NCBI GenBank assembly: GCA_031276295.1
Contig: JAISNI010000221.1
Coordinates: 1-44,018, forward strand
Length of the DNA: 44,018 nucleotides
Reading direction: 5' to 3'
From: Treponema sp.
GTDB lineage: Bacteria > Spirochaetota > Spirochaetia > Treponematales > Breznakiellaceae
Shown here: positions 31,766 through 41,031 of the stretch, piece after piece
Layout: every line of letters starts with the position of its first letter
Position numbering within the stretch: the first letter of the stretch is position 1
Program-made: the position numbers and the translations under genes
Notes under the pieces: generated by a model
The model's database searches: none
Told to the model about the DNA's origin: nothing
What the model saw: the letters and a program-made list of their open reading frames with translations, nothing else

Positions 31766-33211
31766 TCAGAAGTTCCAGCCGAATCCCAATGAAGGGCGGA
31801 AATACGACTGGGGATCTTTCTCCGCCGGAAATAAAAGGTTGTATTCTACACCCGCATCAATGAACGCGGATTTATAGAAAAACCATTGAAAGGAAATACC
31901 CGTAAAAGATGCCGGCGTAATGGTGAATGCCGTCCGCGTACCCCCGGATCCCCAATTAAAATCACCGGAAAAGATACTCCCCCCGCCTAGACGGAAATTA
32001 AGGGCCGTACTCCGCCCTGAAAGCCAGATACGCCATAAAAAATACAGGCGAAACTCTAATGAATGGATATACACGGAGAATCGCTCCGATGCCGTAGCGG
32101 GCTCAAACCAGACAGGGAAGAAATCAAATCCTAATCCGAAATAGTTCGTCCGGCCTCTGAACGGGAGCAGCGTAAGCCTAAGTGAGATGTCTTTCAGCGG
32201 GAAAGCCGTTATTGCCGGTATGAGGGGCGCGTATAGTAACTCCGCTTCAAATTCAAAGGGTTTATCGCCTACGGTTAAAGTCCCCAGGGAGGCTTCAAAA
32301 CTGCCGGGATTTTTTACCACTATATCATAATTGCCGATCTGAAGCTCCTGCCTGTCAAATTCCAGACGGATCCGTTCCCCCGAATCATGCTGCTTCTGAA
32401 TCCGGGGCCGTATCTCCATGCCGCTTGTTCGGGACCTCAGATAGATTTCCGTCCTGTCAAACAGGTTATGCCCCTTGAGGGTGAGGATAAACTGGTCGTC
32501 CCGTTCAAGATAAAAACGGGAGGGCCTGAATTGACGCAGTTCAGGATCGAATATCTCGAAAACATCAAAGAACACCCAGTCCGAAGTTGAACTTGACCGG
32601 TCATGGATATTGTAAGCCGTTACCTGAAACCGGTAGCGTCCGGGCAGAAGATAGCTGTCAATAAAGGTTTGCCGCCACCGCCAGAGCCGTATAACTTCCG
32701 TATAGCCTAAATCGGACTCTTTCTCTACCACGACATCGTAGGAGGAGGCAAATTCCGCTTCTTGCCAGGTAAGATGGTATATATACCGCGTCAGTTCCGG
32801 CTCCGAGGCATTGATAACCTCGAAATAGCCCCATGCCGAAGCAGCCCCCAAACGCCCGAACAGATCGTAAACACTTACCTGGTAACGGTATCTGCCTACG
32901 GGAAGGGAGCACTCGATAAAGTTTTCCTGTTCCCGCATTTCCCGTTTTATCTCGATATATCCGCCGGAATCGTCCTGTATTTCTATCACCACTTCGTAGC
33001 CTGACGCAAATTCCGCCGGCGCCCAGGTAAGCCGCTGTACCGCACCGCTTCCCCACTGGTAAACGGACGCCTCTTGCGTATGTATGTCCTGAGCGGTAAC
33101 GGGGACAGGAACGGCCAGTAACAGTACGGTAATGGCGGGGATGGAAAAAAATTGCTGGATATAGTTCCCCAGCGCGCCGCGTCTGCCCGCGCCGTTCATT
33201 TTACCATTCAT
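31766..33211 (-). CDS. Predicted outer-membrane protein with two FN3-like modules and C-terminal barrel
   Basis: About 481 residues. The N-terminal membrane segment (IPAITVLLLAVPVPVTA) ends in an Ala-rich signal-peptidase-like site. Two similar beta modules follow (about 50-135 and 140-220), both with a WxxAEFASxYxVVxE start and a LPGRYRxQVxxY end, resembling fibronectin type III folds. Next comes an Ig-like segment (about 230-320) and then a region of amphipathic strands ending in GFGWNF, the aromatic C-terminus typical of outer-membrane barrels. Start choice: the ATG at 33211 has AAAGGT 10 bases upstream; the frame opens earlier (33229, 33286) inside the preceding gene. It follows the FecR-domain gene by 7 bases. 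Exact function is unknown. Confidence 0.75.
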   Translation of the reverse strand: MNGKMNGAGRRGALGNYIQQFFSIPAITVLLLAVPVPVTAQDIHTQEASVYQWGSGAVQRLTWAPAEFASGYEVVIEIQDDSGGYIEIKREMREQENFIECSLPVGRYRYQVSVYDLFGRLGAASAWGYFEVINASEPELTRYIYHLTWQEAEFASSYDVVVEKESDLGYTEVIRLWRWRQTFIDSYLLPGRYRFQVTAYNIHDRSSSTSDWVFFDVFEIFDPELRQFRPSRFYLERDDQFILTLKGHNLFDRTEIYLRSRTSGMEIRPRIQKQHDSGERIRLEFDRQELQIGNYDIVVKNPGSFEASLGTLTVGDKPFEFEAELLYAPLIPAITAFPLKDISLRLTLLPFRGRTNYFGLGFDFFPVWFEPATASERFSVYIHSLEFRLYFLWRIWLSGRSTALNFRLGGGSIFSGDFNWGSGGTRTAFTITPASFTGISFQWFFYKSAFIDAGVEYNLLFPAEKDPQSYFRPSLGFGWNF

Positions 33212-33218
33212 AGAAGTT

Positions 33219-36200
33219 TTACCTTTCATAAAGGGTTCCCGGATTTCCCAGAACCGGTTTTTCAGGCGGGGGAATATCAATAACAAAACGCTGTATACCT
33301 ATCTCCCCGCGCCGTTCAATGGTACCATCTGCGGCAACGGAAAGGGCCTCAATCTGCCAGGTATAGCCGCCGTTTTCTAATAGCGAAAGATCATCCAGCC
33401 TGTAGCTGGACTGCGGGAGAGGGTTGGTGCGGATTATTGAGCTTGAACGGCCGTCTTTCCAGAGCGTAAATATATAGGCGTCGGCATCCCCTACTTCATC
33501 CCAGCTAAAGGTGATGCCCCTGTTTTGCCGGAGCTCCCCGGGGCCTATACGGACGCCGTCGGACGGGCTTATTATCCGGGGTTTTGCAAGCAAGGGAATA
33601 GGCAGTACCCGGAAGCCGGCGGGTTTTTCGGGGCTGACATCTATGCCGTCGGGGGTCTGGGCCTGGATGGTCCAGTAATAGACGCCTTCGCCGAGCCCGT
33701 GCAGGGAGATCTCGTTTCCGGGGTTCAGAACGTCCCGTATCACTTCCTCCCTTTGGGAACCCTCCGAATTTCGGGTCAAAAGCAGCCGCGATCTTCCCAG
33801 GGCTTCGACCGAACTCCAGCGGAGTACCACAGGCCGCCGCCGCGCGTCAAGGCCGGGAATGTCCTGGCCCGCGGCAGGCGAATCGAGGCGTACCTTGTCA
33901 ATCACCAGGGGAAGCACCCTGAAGCCGGCTGGCCGTGCGGGGCTGACATCTATACCGTCGGGCGTCCGGGCCTGGACGGTCCAGTAATAGAGTCCCTCGC
34001 CGAGTTCGGGCAGGGTAACGGAGCCGCCGGGGTTTGGAACGTCAAGCACCGGCTCCTTTGCGGGATCGGGGTTGCGGGAGACGACGAGCCTGGAACTTCC
34101 CAGGGCTTCGACCGAACTCCAGCGGAGAACGGCGGGCCGCCGCCGCGCGTCAAGGCCGGAAAAAATCTGCCCGTCAACAGGCGAATCAAGGCTTACCTTA
34201 CCAATCACCAGGGGAAGCACCCTGAAGCTGGCCGGCCGTGCGGGGCTGACATCTATGCCGTCGGGCGTCCGGGCCTGGACGGTCCAGTAATAGAGTCCCT
34301 CGCCGAGTTCGGGCAGGGTAACGGGGCCGCCGGGGTTCGGAACGTCAAGCACCGGCTCCTTTGCGGGATCGGGATTGCGGGAGACGATAAGCCTGGAACT
34401 TCCCACGGCTTCGACCGAACTCCAACGGAGAACGGCGGGCCGCCGCCGTGCGTCAAGGCCGGAAAAAAATTGCCCGTCAACAGGCGAATCAAGGCTTACC
34501 TTGTCAATCACCAGGGGAAGCACCCTGAAGCCGGCCGGCCTTTCAGGGCTTATATCAATGCCGTCGGGTGTCCGGGCCTGCACGGTCCAGTAATAGACGC
34601 CTTCGCCGAGTTTAGGCAGGGTAACGGAGCCGCCGGGGTTCGGAACGTCAAGCACCGGCTCCTTTGCGGGATCGGGGTTGCGGGAGACGATAAGCCTGGA
34701 ACTTCCCACGGCTTCAACCGAACTCCAGCGGAAAACGGCAGGCCGCCTCAGCGCGTCAAGGCCGGGAATATCCTGGCCCGTGGCAGGCGAATCGAGGCGT
34801 ACCTTGTCAATCTCCAGGGGAAGAACCTTGAAGCTGGCCGGCCGTGCGGGGCTTATATCAAAGCCGTCGGGCGTCCGGGCCTGGACGGTCCAGTAATAGA
34901 CGCCTTCGCCGAGTTTAGGCAGGGTAACGGAAAAGTCCGGGTTCTGTATATTCAGGACGGCCTCTCCCCGGACAGGATCGGGGTTGCGGGAGACGATAAG
35001 CCTGGAACTTCCTACGGCTTCAACCGAACTCCAATGGAGAACGGCGGGCCGCCTCAGCGCGTCAAGGCCGGGAATGTCCTGGCCCGCGGCAGGCGAATCG
35101 AGGCGTACCTTGTCAATCTCCAGGGGAAGCACCCTGAAGCTGGCCGGCCTTTCAGGGCTTATATCAAAGCCGTCGGGCGTCCGGGCCTGGACGGTCCAGT
35201 AATAGACGCCTTCGCCGAGTTTAGGCAGGGTAACGGAAAAGTCCGGGTTCGAGATGTCCAACACCACCCCGCCCCGGGAAGGATCGGCATTGCGGGAAAT
35301 TATAAGGCGGGAGGAACCTACAGGTTCGGCGGAACTCCAGCGCAACGCCTCGGGCCGCCTCTGGGCGTCAAGGCCCCGGATGCTCCGGCCTGTTGCGGGA
35401 GCATTAAGGACAAGTTTTACCGGTTCCCTTTCAAGCTCCGGCTCTACAACCTCTTCCGCCGGGGGTTCTTCCGGTGGAACTTCACTTTCCGCTTCACGTA
35501 TCTCCCCGGTTTCAGGCGAAATTTCTTCCAAAACTTCTTGATCCGGTTCAACTATTTCGGGTACGACAGGGACCGTATGGTCCGGGGGCAGGGCAGAGAA
35601 CGGTTCGACGGCAAAGGATGAGAGCCGGGAAGCAATCGGGGTACCGGTGTATTCTGAAGGGTACCGCGGGGTTACCCGCCAATACCAGGTCCCGTTCCCA
35701 AGGCCGGTATACAACAGGGATGATCCCTCTACAACGGTACTTACCTGAGGGCTCCTCATCTGGGGGTTATCCGCCGCTTCCAGATACCAGGAGATCCCTT
35801 CAGTATCGGCCCCCGGCGCTCCGGCCCACTGGAACCGCACGGCAGGGGGCGATTCCTCATACGTAATGCTGGTTCCCTCAATAGGCAACTGGGGTTCGGG
35901 AGCCGGCGCGTAACGGATGGTCAGTTTGCCGACGGCCGCATGAGCCGGCAGCGGCTCGTTATTTCTTACCGGATAGACCCGCCACCACCAGACGCCGGGA
36001 GTAAGGGGAAGTTGAACCGTCGTTTCATCGTACTCTTCCAGGGCGCTGACGATACGGGTAAACCGCCTGTCCTGGGCAATTTCAAGACGTATATGGTCGG
36101 CGGCGGAAAAATCAACAAGGTTCCAGGAAAAGGTTACCGGCACAGGGGAGACGGCGGATGCCAGCAAACCCTGGTTCGGCAGGGGGGAACGTACCACAAC

Positions 36201-36791
36201 GGAGGGATTCGTTTGGACATTTCCTTCCCTGTTTACACTTAAAGAGTTCCCCGCCTCAACCTGCCGGCTTCCGGAAGCGGTACTGAGGGAAGCGTTTCCT
36301 TCAATCACCCGGAGATTCAGAACTTCCCCCCCTCCCACATCTATTACGCTTCCGGCAGAAACCTTTACTTCCTGCTCTCCGGAAGCGATAACTATATTTC
36401 CGCCGCGGGAATCCACACTAACATGGCCCGTGGATAATTCAAGACGGGTGCTGCCCTGACTGTCAACAAAGATCTGTACGAGGCAATTTTCCGCCATGTT
36501 AATCTCTTCCCCACCGTTAAAGGTAATGACGGCGTCGGAAAGATCCGCGGTACGGATCATATCGCCGTTATAGAGAGGCGATTCTCTGTTCAACTGGCTC
36601 CATATAAGCCGTTCGGCAAAGCGGCGCTGGGCTGCATTCTTCTTATAGGTTAAGACCCCTATAGGCGTCTCTCTGACTTTGGTCAAGGTACGGTTGAGAT
36701 CATTCCAAAAGAGATAACCGCCAAGTCCCGCGCCGGAAAGACAGAGGATAATAACCATGATATCAAGGATGACGCCTTTTTTCTTGCCCAT
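33219..36791 (-). CDS. FecR-domain protein with six tandem repeats
   Basis: About 1190 residues. An N-terminal anchor (about 7-28, VILDIMVIILCLSGAGLGGY) places the rest in the periplasm or on the surface. A FecR-like beta domain follows (about 65-195, with GDMIRTADLSDAVITF and STGHVSVDSRGGNIVIASG). Then two FN3-like modules (about 200-400), an acidic Pro/Glu hinge (about 415-455) and six near-identical 101-residue units, each with DSP..GQ..GLDA.RRP, a RWSSVEA.GSSRL block and LGEG.YYWTVQARTPDG. A final FN3-like module closes the protein. FecR domains sense or transmit envelope signals, and such repeat proteins are often adhesins or stalks. The ATG at 36791 has GAGG upstream. It lies between the cyclases and the barrel protein. 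Confidence 0.85.
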   Translation of the reverse strand: MGKKKGVILDIMVIILCLSGAGLGGYLFWNDLNRTLTKVRETPIGVLTYKKNAAQRRFAERLIWSQLNRESPLYNGDMIRTADLSDAVITFNGGEEINMAENCLVQIFVDSQGSTRLELSTGHVSVDSRGGNIVIASGEQEVKVSAGSVIDVGGGEVLNLRVIEGNASLSTASGSRQVEAGNSLSVNREGNVQTNPSVVVRSPLPNQGLLASAVSPVPVTFSWNLVDFSAADHIRLEIAQDRRFTRIVSALEEYDETTVQLPLTPGVWWWRVYPVRNNEPLPAHAAVGKLTIRYAPAPEPQLPIEGTSITYEESPPAVRFQWAGAPGADTEGISWYLEAADNPQMRSPQVSTVVEGSSLLYTGLGNGTWYWRVTPRYPSEYTGTPIASRLSSFAVEPFSALPPDHTVPVVPEIVEPDQEVLEEISPETGEIREAESEVPPEEPPAEEVVEPELEREPVKLVLNAPATGRSIRGLDAQRRPEALRWSSAEPVGSSRLIISRNADPSRGGVVLDISNPDFSVTLPKLGEGVYYWTVQARTPDGFDISPERPASFRVLPLEIDKVRLDSPAAGQDIPGLDALRRPAVLHWSSVEAVGSSRLIVSRNPDPVRGEAVLNIQNPDFSVTLPKLGEGVYYWTVQARTPDGFDISPARPASFKVLPLEIDKVRLDSPATGQDIPGLDALRRPAVFRWSSVEAVGSSRLIVSRNPDPAKEPVLDVPNPGGSVTLPKLGEGVYYWTVQARTPDGIDISPERPAGFRVLPLVIDKVSLDSPVDGQFFSGLDARRRPAVLRWSSVEAVGSSRLIVSRNPDPAKEPVLDVPNPGGPVTLPELGEGLYYWTVQARTPDGIDVSPARPASFRVLPLVIGKVSLDSPVDGQIFSGLDARRRPAVLRWSSVEALGSSRLVVSRNPDPAKEPVLDVPNPGGSVTLPELGEGLYYWTVQARTPDGIDVSPARPAGFRVLPLVIDKVRLDSPAAGQDIPGLDARRRPVVLRWSSVEALGRSRLLLTRNSEGSQREEVIRDVLNPGNEISLHGLGEGVYYWTIQAQTPDGIDVSPEKPAGFRVLPIPLLAKPRIISPSDGVRIGPGELRQNRGITFSWDEVGDADAYIFTLWKDGRSSSIIRTNPLPQSSYRLDDLSLLENGGYTWQIEALSVAADGTIERRGEIGIQRFVIDIPPPEKPVLGNPGTLYER
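33600..35413 (-). repeat. Six 303-bp tandem repeats in the FecR-domain gene
   Basis: The same sequence block recurs at 33955, 34258, 34561, 34864 and 35167, exactly 303 bases apart, and with a 4-base shift at 33648. Units 3 to 5 are the most alike; the first and last are the most diverged. The spacing is a multiple of three, so the reading frame is kept when units are gained or lost. The high identity is also why long open frames appear on the opposite strand. Confidence 0.93.
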
Positions 36792-36834
36792 CAAAAACAA
36801 CCTCTATAGAACAACCGCTATAAAAAAATAAGCT

Positions 36835-39039
36835 CTATGTTTGCGCATTGGGCGCATTGACTCTGTATTTTTTTTCTTCTTCATCCACGTTTACCTTGCT
36901 GAGATCCGGGGCCGGTATCCTCAGCAGGGTACGGAGTTCCGCCAGGGTTTGCGGACCCTTGTTCCCTAAACACAGCCTGCTTATGTCCGTGTTGATTTTT
37001 GAAACGTGCTTTAGATCCTCAAAGACACGGTTCAGGGCTTCCCCTTCATACATATTAATTACCGCGAACATCCTTACCTTTTTGCCCTTCTGGGTTACGG
37101 ACGGCATCTCCTCGGCGATTATATACCTCCTCACCTGGCGCCAGGTGTTTTCGGTGATAAGGATTTCCGTACCAAAATATTTATTGAGGGTCTCCGTGCG
37201 ATCCGCAATGCTCACCGCCTCCCCAATCACCGTATATTCCAAACGTTCCTCGGAACCTATCTGCCCCGCGACAACACGTCCGCTGTTAAGGCCGCAGCCT
37301 ATTTTAATGACGGGCTTTTTCTCCCCTCCCCTGCCCGCGTTAAAGCTCATAAGGGCAACCCTCATCATCAGGGCGGAACGGACGGCGTTCAGGGCGTCCT
37401 CCTCGGAACTGCCCGATGATTGTACGGCGCCCCAGTGGGCCATAATCGCGTCCCCTATAAATTTATCGATAGTTCCGCCTGTAATAGTAATACAGGATAC
37501 CATCCGTTCCATATATTCATTGAGAAATTCAACCACTTCCTCGGGCCGCATTTTTTCCGATATGGCCGTAAAGGAACGAATGTCCGAAAAAAAGAATGTC
37601 GCATCCTTATCCGTACCTCCAAGGGCCAGCCGGCCGTACCGCGCAAGCTGGGCAATATATTTATTGGTAAATTTCTCGAAATTCTCCAAAACATGGCTCA
37701 TACTGATCACGCTTTCGATAAGGATGCCGGTTTCATCGCGCAAAACAGGTTTCTTTTTGTTATTGCCGTACAGATCAAGGTGATAGCGCCCGCTTTCAAT
37801 CTGCTCTGCCGCCCCTTTCAGTACCATAAGGGGTTCGCTGATTGTTTTGGCGAAAAACCAGATAAAGAGTATACCCAGAAACAAGGCCGTTATGGAGAGG
37901 TAGATGTTGCGCCGCGTGGTAGCGGTTATCCCCTCAAAGACCACATCGGCAGGGATAGTGGTAAGCACGAGCGCGTTTCCTAACGCGATCCGTTGGATTG
38001 AAACAAAATAATCCTGTCCGTCGAATTCATAGCGGGTCTTCAGCCGCCGTTCCCCGTTTGCCGTTCCGGGCAGGTTTTGCAGATTCCCCATGGTATTGAT
38101 AACCTCCCTATCGGGGTGTACCAGTACGCTCCCTGTTTCATTGAGCATAATCGAAGAATTAGCCCCGGAACCAAAGGATTCGGTAAGCCCCTCCGATGAG
38201 AAGAAAACCGTAACGGCGACAATTTCTTCGCCCTCATTACCGCCCTCCGCAGGCAATGGCGCCTGCCACGGAAATCCCATCACGAGGATAGGGATGCCGC
38301 TGAATGACGGAGCGGCATTGAGGAGTACCGTCCTTGTATCGCCGAGCTCCGATTCATGGGCGCTCATATATACGCTTACTAACGAACTGTGAATCTCATG
38401 GAGCAGAAAGAACCGCTCGTTTATTAAGGATACAGATACTTCCGGCAGCGAATCATCTCCGCGGCTTCTCATTATTACCGCGGCGATATCAGGGTTTTCA
38501 ATAAAGAACCGATCCGCCGGTAGTTCACCGTTGAGAAGACTCCGGTTATAGAGGAATACCGATACATTGGATTCGATGGTTTCAAGGGCCGTCTCCGCTA
38601 ACAGGGAAGCCCGGTCATTGATAGTAACGTTATTAGATTCGGCGGTGCGCTCTATATCGGAACGGACTATGAACCACATCAGAACCGTTATAAGTCCGAG
38701 GGACAGAAGCAGGATGCTGGTGATGATACAGACCAGTTTCGCCCTGATAGAAAAGGTAGCTTGTACCGGTTCTGAATAAAGTCCGCTTTCTTCCACACGC
38801 TGCTGTTTTTTATATGAATCGGGCCTTTCCCGTTCCGTCCGCCGGGACGGATAAGCGGACGGACGGCTTGCGGATGTATCCGGCGCTATGTCTACCGGTT
38901 CCTGTTTTACGGCTATCCCGGTAGGGGGCGGTTCCTCCGTATTCCCGCTTGTATTATTGCGGATAGATTCCAGTTTTTCTATAATATTCCTGTGATTCCG
39001 CCTTGTATTTTCAAGCCAGACATCATTCATTTCCACCAT
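36835..39039 (-). CDS. Membrane class III nucleotide cyclase, metal-binding partner
   Basis: About 734 residues. A charged cytoplasmic N-terminus (about 1-90) leads into membrane segment 1 (about 102-125), a periplasmic Cache-like sensor (about 126-375), segment 2 (about 379-396) and a HAMP-like linker. The class III cyclase domain lies at about 480-660. It keeps both metal-binding aspartates (FFFSDIRSF, Asp486; KFIGDAIM, Asp530) and Lys526. But where YTVIGDxVNxAxR is expected it has YTVIGEAVSIADR, so the transition-state Asn is Ser610 and the GD Asp is Glu607; Arg614 is kept. The C-terminus carries about 60 extra residues. The ATG at 39039 is my choice; Met37 of the longer frame is close by. 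It follows its sister cyclase by 25 bases. Confidence 0.88.
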   Translation of the reverse strand: MVEMNDVWLENTRRNHRNIIEKLESIRNNTSGNTEEPPPTGIAVKQEPVDIAPDTSASRPSAYPSRRTERERPDSYKKQQRVEESGLYSEPVQATFSIRAKLVCIITSILLLSLGLITVLMWFIVRSDIERTAESNNVTINDRASLLAETALETIESNVSVFLYNRSLLNGELPADRFFIENPDIAAVIMRSRGDDSLPEVSVSLINERFFLLHEIHSSLVSVYMSAHESELGDTRTVLLNAAPSFSGIPILVMGFPWQAPLPAEGGNEGEEIVAVTVFFSSEGLTESFGSGANSSIMLNETGSVLVHPDREVINTMGNLQNLPGTANGERRLKTRYEFDGQDYFVSIQRIALGNALVLTTIPADVVFEGITATTRRNIYLSITALFLGILFIWFFAKTISEPLMVLKGAAEQIESGRYHLDLYGNNKKKPVLRDETGILIESVISMSHVLENFEKFTNKYIAQLARYGRLALGGTDKDATFFFSDIRSFTAISEKMRPEEVVEFLNEYMERMVSCITITGGTIDKFIGDAIMAHWGAVQSSGSSEEDALNAVRSALMMRVALMSFNAGRGGEKKPVIKIGCGLNSGRVVAGQIGSEERLEYTVIGEAVSIADRTETLNKYFGTEILITENTWRQVRRYIIAEEMPSVTQKGKKVRMFAVINMYEGEALNRVFEDLKHVSKINTDISRLCLGNKGPQTLAELRTLLRIPAPDLSKVNVDEEEKKYRVNAPNAQT

Positions 39040-39064
39040 ACTTTGCCGACCTTTTTTCAGTTTT

Positions 39065-40912
39065 TTATACGAGCCACTGTTTCCGTACTTCCCGCATGGT
39101 TTGAGGCCCCTCACGGTCCGATATATTGACCACCGCAAAGACCCGCAGAGGTTTTTCTTTGCCTTTTACCTCAAGGCTGGGCATCTCCTCGGTTATAAGT
39201 CTATCGGCGGTAAGCAGCCAGGTATTTTCCGTAATCAATATATCGGTATCAAAGAGATCGTTGGGGCCTTCAATACGGGCGGCAAGGTTTACCGCATCCC
39301 CAATGACGGTATACTCCATGCGTTCATCCGAGCCTATCTGTCCGGCGATTACCTCCCCCGTATTGATCCCGCAGCCCAGCTTGATGAGGGTATCCCTGGT
39401 TGTACGTTTCGCTTTAGCAGAATTTGGCCGCGCCCGTTCCGCATTCCAGGTATGCACAAGGGAACGCATCATCAGAACTGCCTGAATACAGTTAAGGGCA
39501 TCGCGTTCCGGGCTTCCGGCGCTTTCGACCACACCCCAGACGGACATCACCACGACACCTTCCTGGGTTAAAAATTTATCCACGACGCCGCCGGACTTAA
39601 TAATACAGGGGACTATCCTGGCAAGGAACGAATTGACAAATTTGACGGTATTGTAGGCATCCATCTCCTTTGAAAAATCGCTAAAATTCCTAATTAACGC
39701 AAAACAGACGGTTGCCGTCTTATTCGTCCCGGTACGGGTGAGCTTTCCCTGCCGGGCGAGACGCACGATGGTTTTATTGGTAAATTTCTCGAAATTTTCA
39801 AGACTGTTTCCCATACCGATAAAGCTATGGGTGAGGATGCCTATTTCATCCGTAAAATGGGATTTTTTTCTTCTATTGTCGATAAGATTCATACGGTAAT
39901 CCCCGGTCTCTACCGCCTCTACCGCACGGGTCAAAGTTCTGAGGGGCTTACTGATGGTCTTGGAGAAAAGCGCGATAACCAGTATCGACAGGGCCAGTAC
40001 TATACCGCCTATTACGATATTGCGCTGCGTCGTTGCCGCAACGCCTTTAAAAACAAGGCCGGATTCAACAGAGGTAATAACCGTTATATTCCCTATGTTA
40101 AGACGCTCATACGCGCCGAAATACTCCGTTCCCTCTCTATCGGTAAAGAGAGTCTGAAGGCTCCTCGCGCTGCTTTCCAACGCCCCCCGGATAAAGGGCA
40201 GATCGCTCATATTTGCGCCCGACATCATCAACTCTTCATTCGGGTGTACCAGAACGCAGCCCTCATCATTTATGATAAAGGAATAATTTATATCCGCGGA
40301 ATCGGATACTCCGAAATCCTTCCGCAGTTTTTCAGAGGAGAACAGAACCGTTACGGCCCCTGATTCGGCCGTTCCTGTTGTATGCAGGGGAAAGATCATG
40401 GCGAGGAGGGGTATATTGAAAACAGGGAAGCAGTTATCGGTAAGTATCTCCCCTGCAAATGCCCTGCGGAGATCATTTTCCTGTATGTTCTGCCATATAT
40501 CAAGCAGGGAACGCGGGATCCCGCCCCCGGGGAAATTCTCATTGATAAAGGTATATTTTTCTTTCAATCCCCCCGCTTGTTCAGGCCCTCCCGTAGTGAA
40601 AATAATCGCGGCTATATCGGGATTCTGGGTAAAGAAATAGGAGGCCATATTGAGGTTTTCCGCAGTATCCATATCCTCAAGCAGGAGGACCGCCTTGGAA
40701 CGGATATTCCCGAGAATAATTTCAACCTCACGGGCGGCCCAATGGTTCACGGTAAAATTATTGTCCTCGGCGGTAATCCGTATATCGGAACCAATCAATA
40801 CCGAACCCAGAATGGTAAGCGCCCCCAGTGAAACGAGGAGAAACCCTACAATAATAATAATAAGTTTTGCCCCTATGGGGAATTGAACCTGAGTTTTTAC
40901 GTTACGATCCAT
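39065..40912 (-). CDS. Membrane class III nucleotide cyclase, metal-site-deficient partner
   Basis: About 615 residues. Membrane segment 1 (about 14-40), a periplasmic Cache-like domain (about 45-295) with FIINDEGCVLVHPNEE as in the sister protein, segment 2 (about 299-317), a HAMP linker (about 318-360) and a class III cyclase domain (about 385-595). The catalytic domain has YTVIGDAVNLAARIE intact (Asn542, Arg546) and Lys446. However, the first metal-binding Asp is Leu406 (CFALIRNF) and the second is Val453 after a three-residue insertion (KFLTQEGVVVM). It should not bind the catalytic metal ions on its own. The ATG at 40912 is my choice over a TTG at 40924. It is the first gene of the minus-strand cyclase/FecR/barrel group. 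Confidence 0.88.
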   Translation of the reverse strand: MDRNVKTQVQFPIGAKLIIIIVGFLLVSLGALTILGSVLIGSDIRITAEDNNFTVNHWAAREVEIILGNIRSKAVLLLEDMDTAENLNMASYFFTQNPDIAAIIFTTGGPEQAGGLKEKYTFINENFPGGGIPRSLLDIWQNIQENDLRRAFAGEILTDNCFPVFNIPLLAMIFPLHTTGTAESGAVTVLFSSEKLRKDFGVSDSADINYSFIINDEGCVLVHPNEELMMSGANMSDLPFIRGALESSARSLQTLFTDREGTEYFGAYERLNIGNITVITSVESGLVFKGVAATTQRNIVIGGIVLALSILVIALFSKTISKPLRTLTRAVEAVETGDYRMNLIDNRRKKSHFTDEIGILTHSFIGMGNSLENFEKFTNKTIVRLARQGKLTRTGTNKTATVCFALIRNFSDFSKEMDAYNTVKFVNSFLARIVPCIIKSGGVVDKFLTQEGVVVMSVWGVVESAGSPERDALNCIQAVLMMRSLVHTWNAERARPNSAKAKRTTRDTLIKLGCGINTGEVIAGQIGSDERMEYTVIGDAVNLAARIEGPNDLFDTDILITENTWLLTADRLITEEMPSLEVKGKEKPLRVFAVVNISDREGPQTMREVRKQWLV

Positions 40913-40942
40913 ACCTGTTCCCAATTAATACCCCGTTTTTAG

Positions 40943-41031
40943 GTCTGCGCATAGCGGAATGGCCGAGTTCCCTACTGGCGGAGTCAGACCCGCAAAGCGG
41001 GTCTGCGCATAAACAGTCCTGTTATGCGCAG
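40943..41031. repeat. Two adjacent hairpins upstream of the first cyclase gene
   Basis: CAGACCCGC-AAA-GCGGGTCTG (40985-41005) shares three bases with CTGCGCATAA-ACAGTCCTG-TTATGCGCAG (41003-41031), so the two compete slightly. GTCTGCGCATA also occurs directly at 40943. They lie between the cyclase start (40912) and the truncated restriction gene (41068) and mark the edge of the AT-rich island. TTAATACCCCG at 40925-40935 resembles the fold-back repeat arm. Confidence 0.6.

Noticed and set aside
33600-35413. Could the regular 303-bp repeats be a CRISPR array?
   Set aside because: The units are coding, 303 bases long and nearly identical throughout; there are no unique spacers.
33525-35621. A 698-residue open frame on the plus strand over the FecR repeats
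   Set aside because: It is the antisense of the repeat array. The repeats are multiples of three bases and GC-rich, so one clean frame on the opposite strand stays open through all of them. It has no start context or family match.
40943-41005. A tRNA-like stretch (GGAATGGCCGAGT) before the cyclase genes
   Set aside because: The TGGCCGAGT phrase resembles a serine tRNA D-arm, but no anticodon arm, T-arm or closing acceptor stem can be formed.
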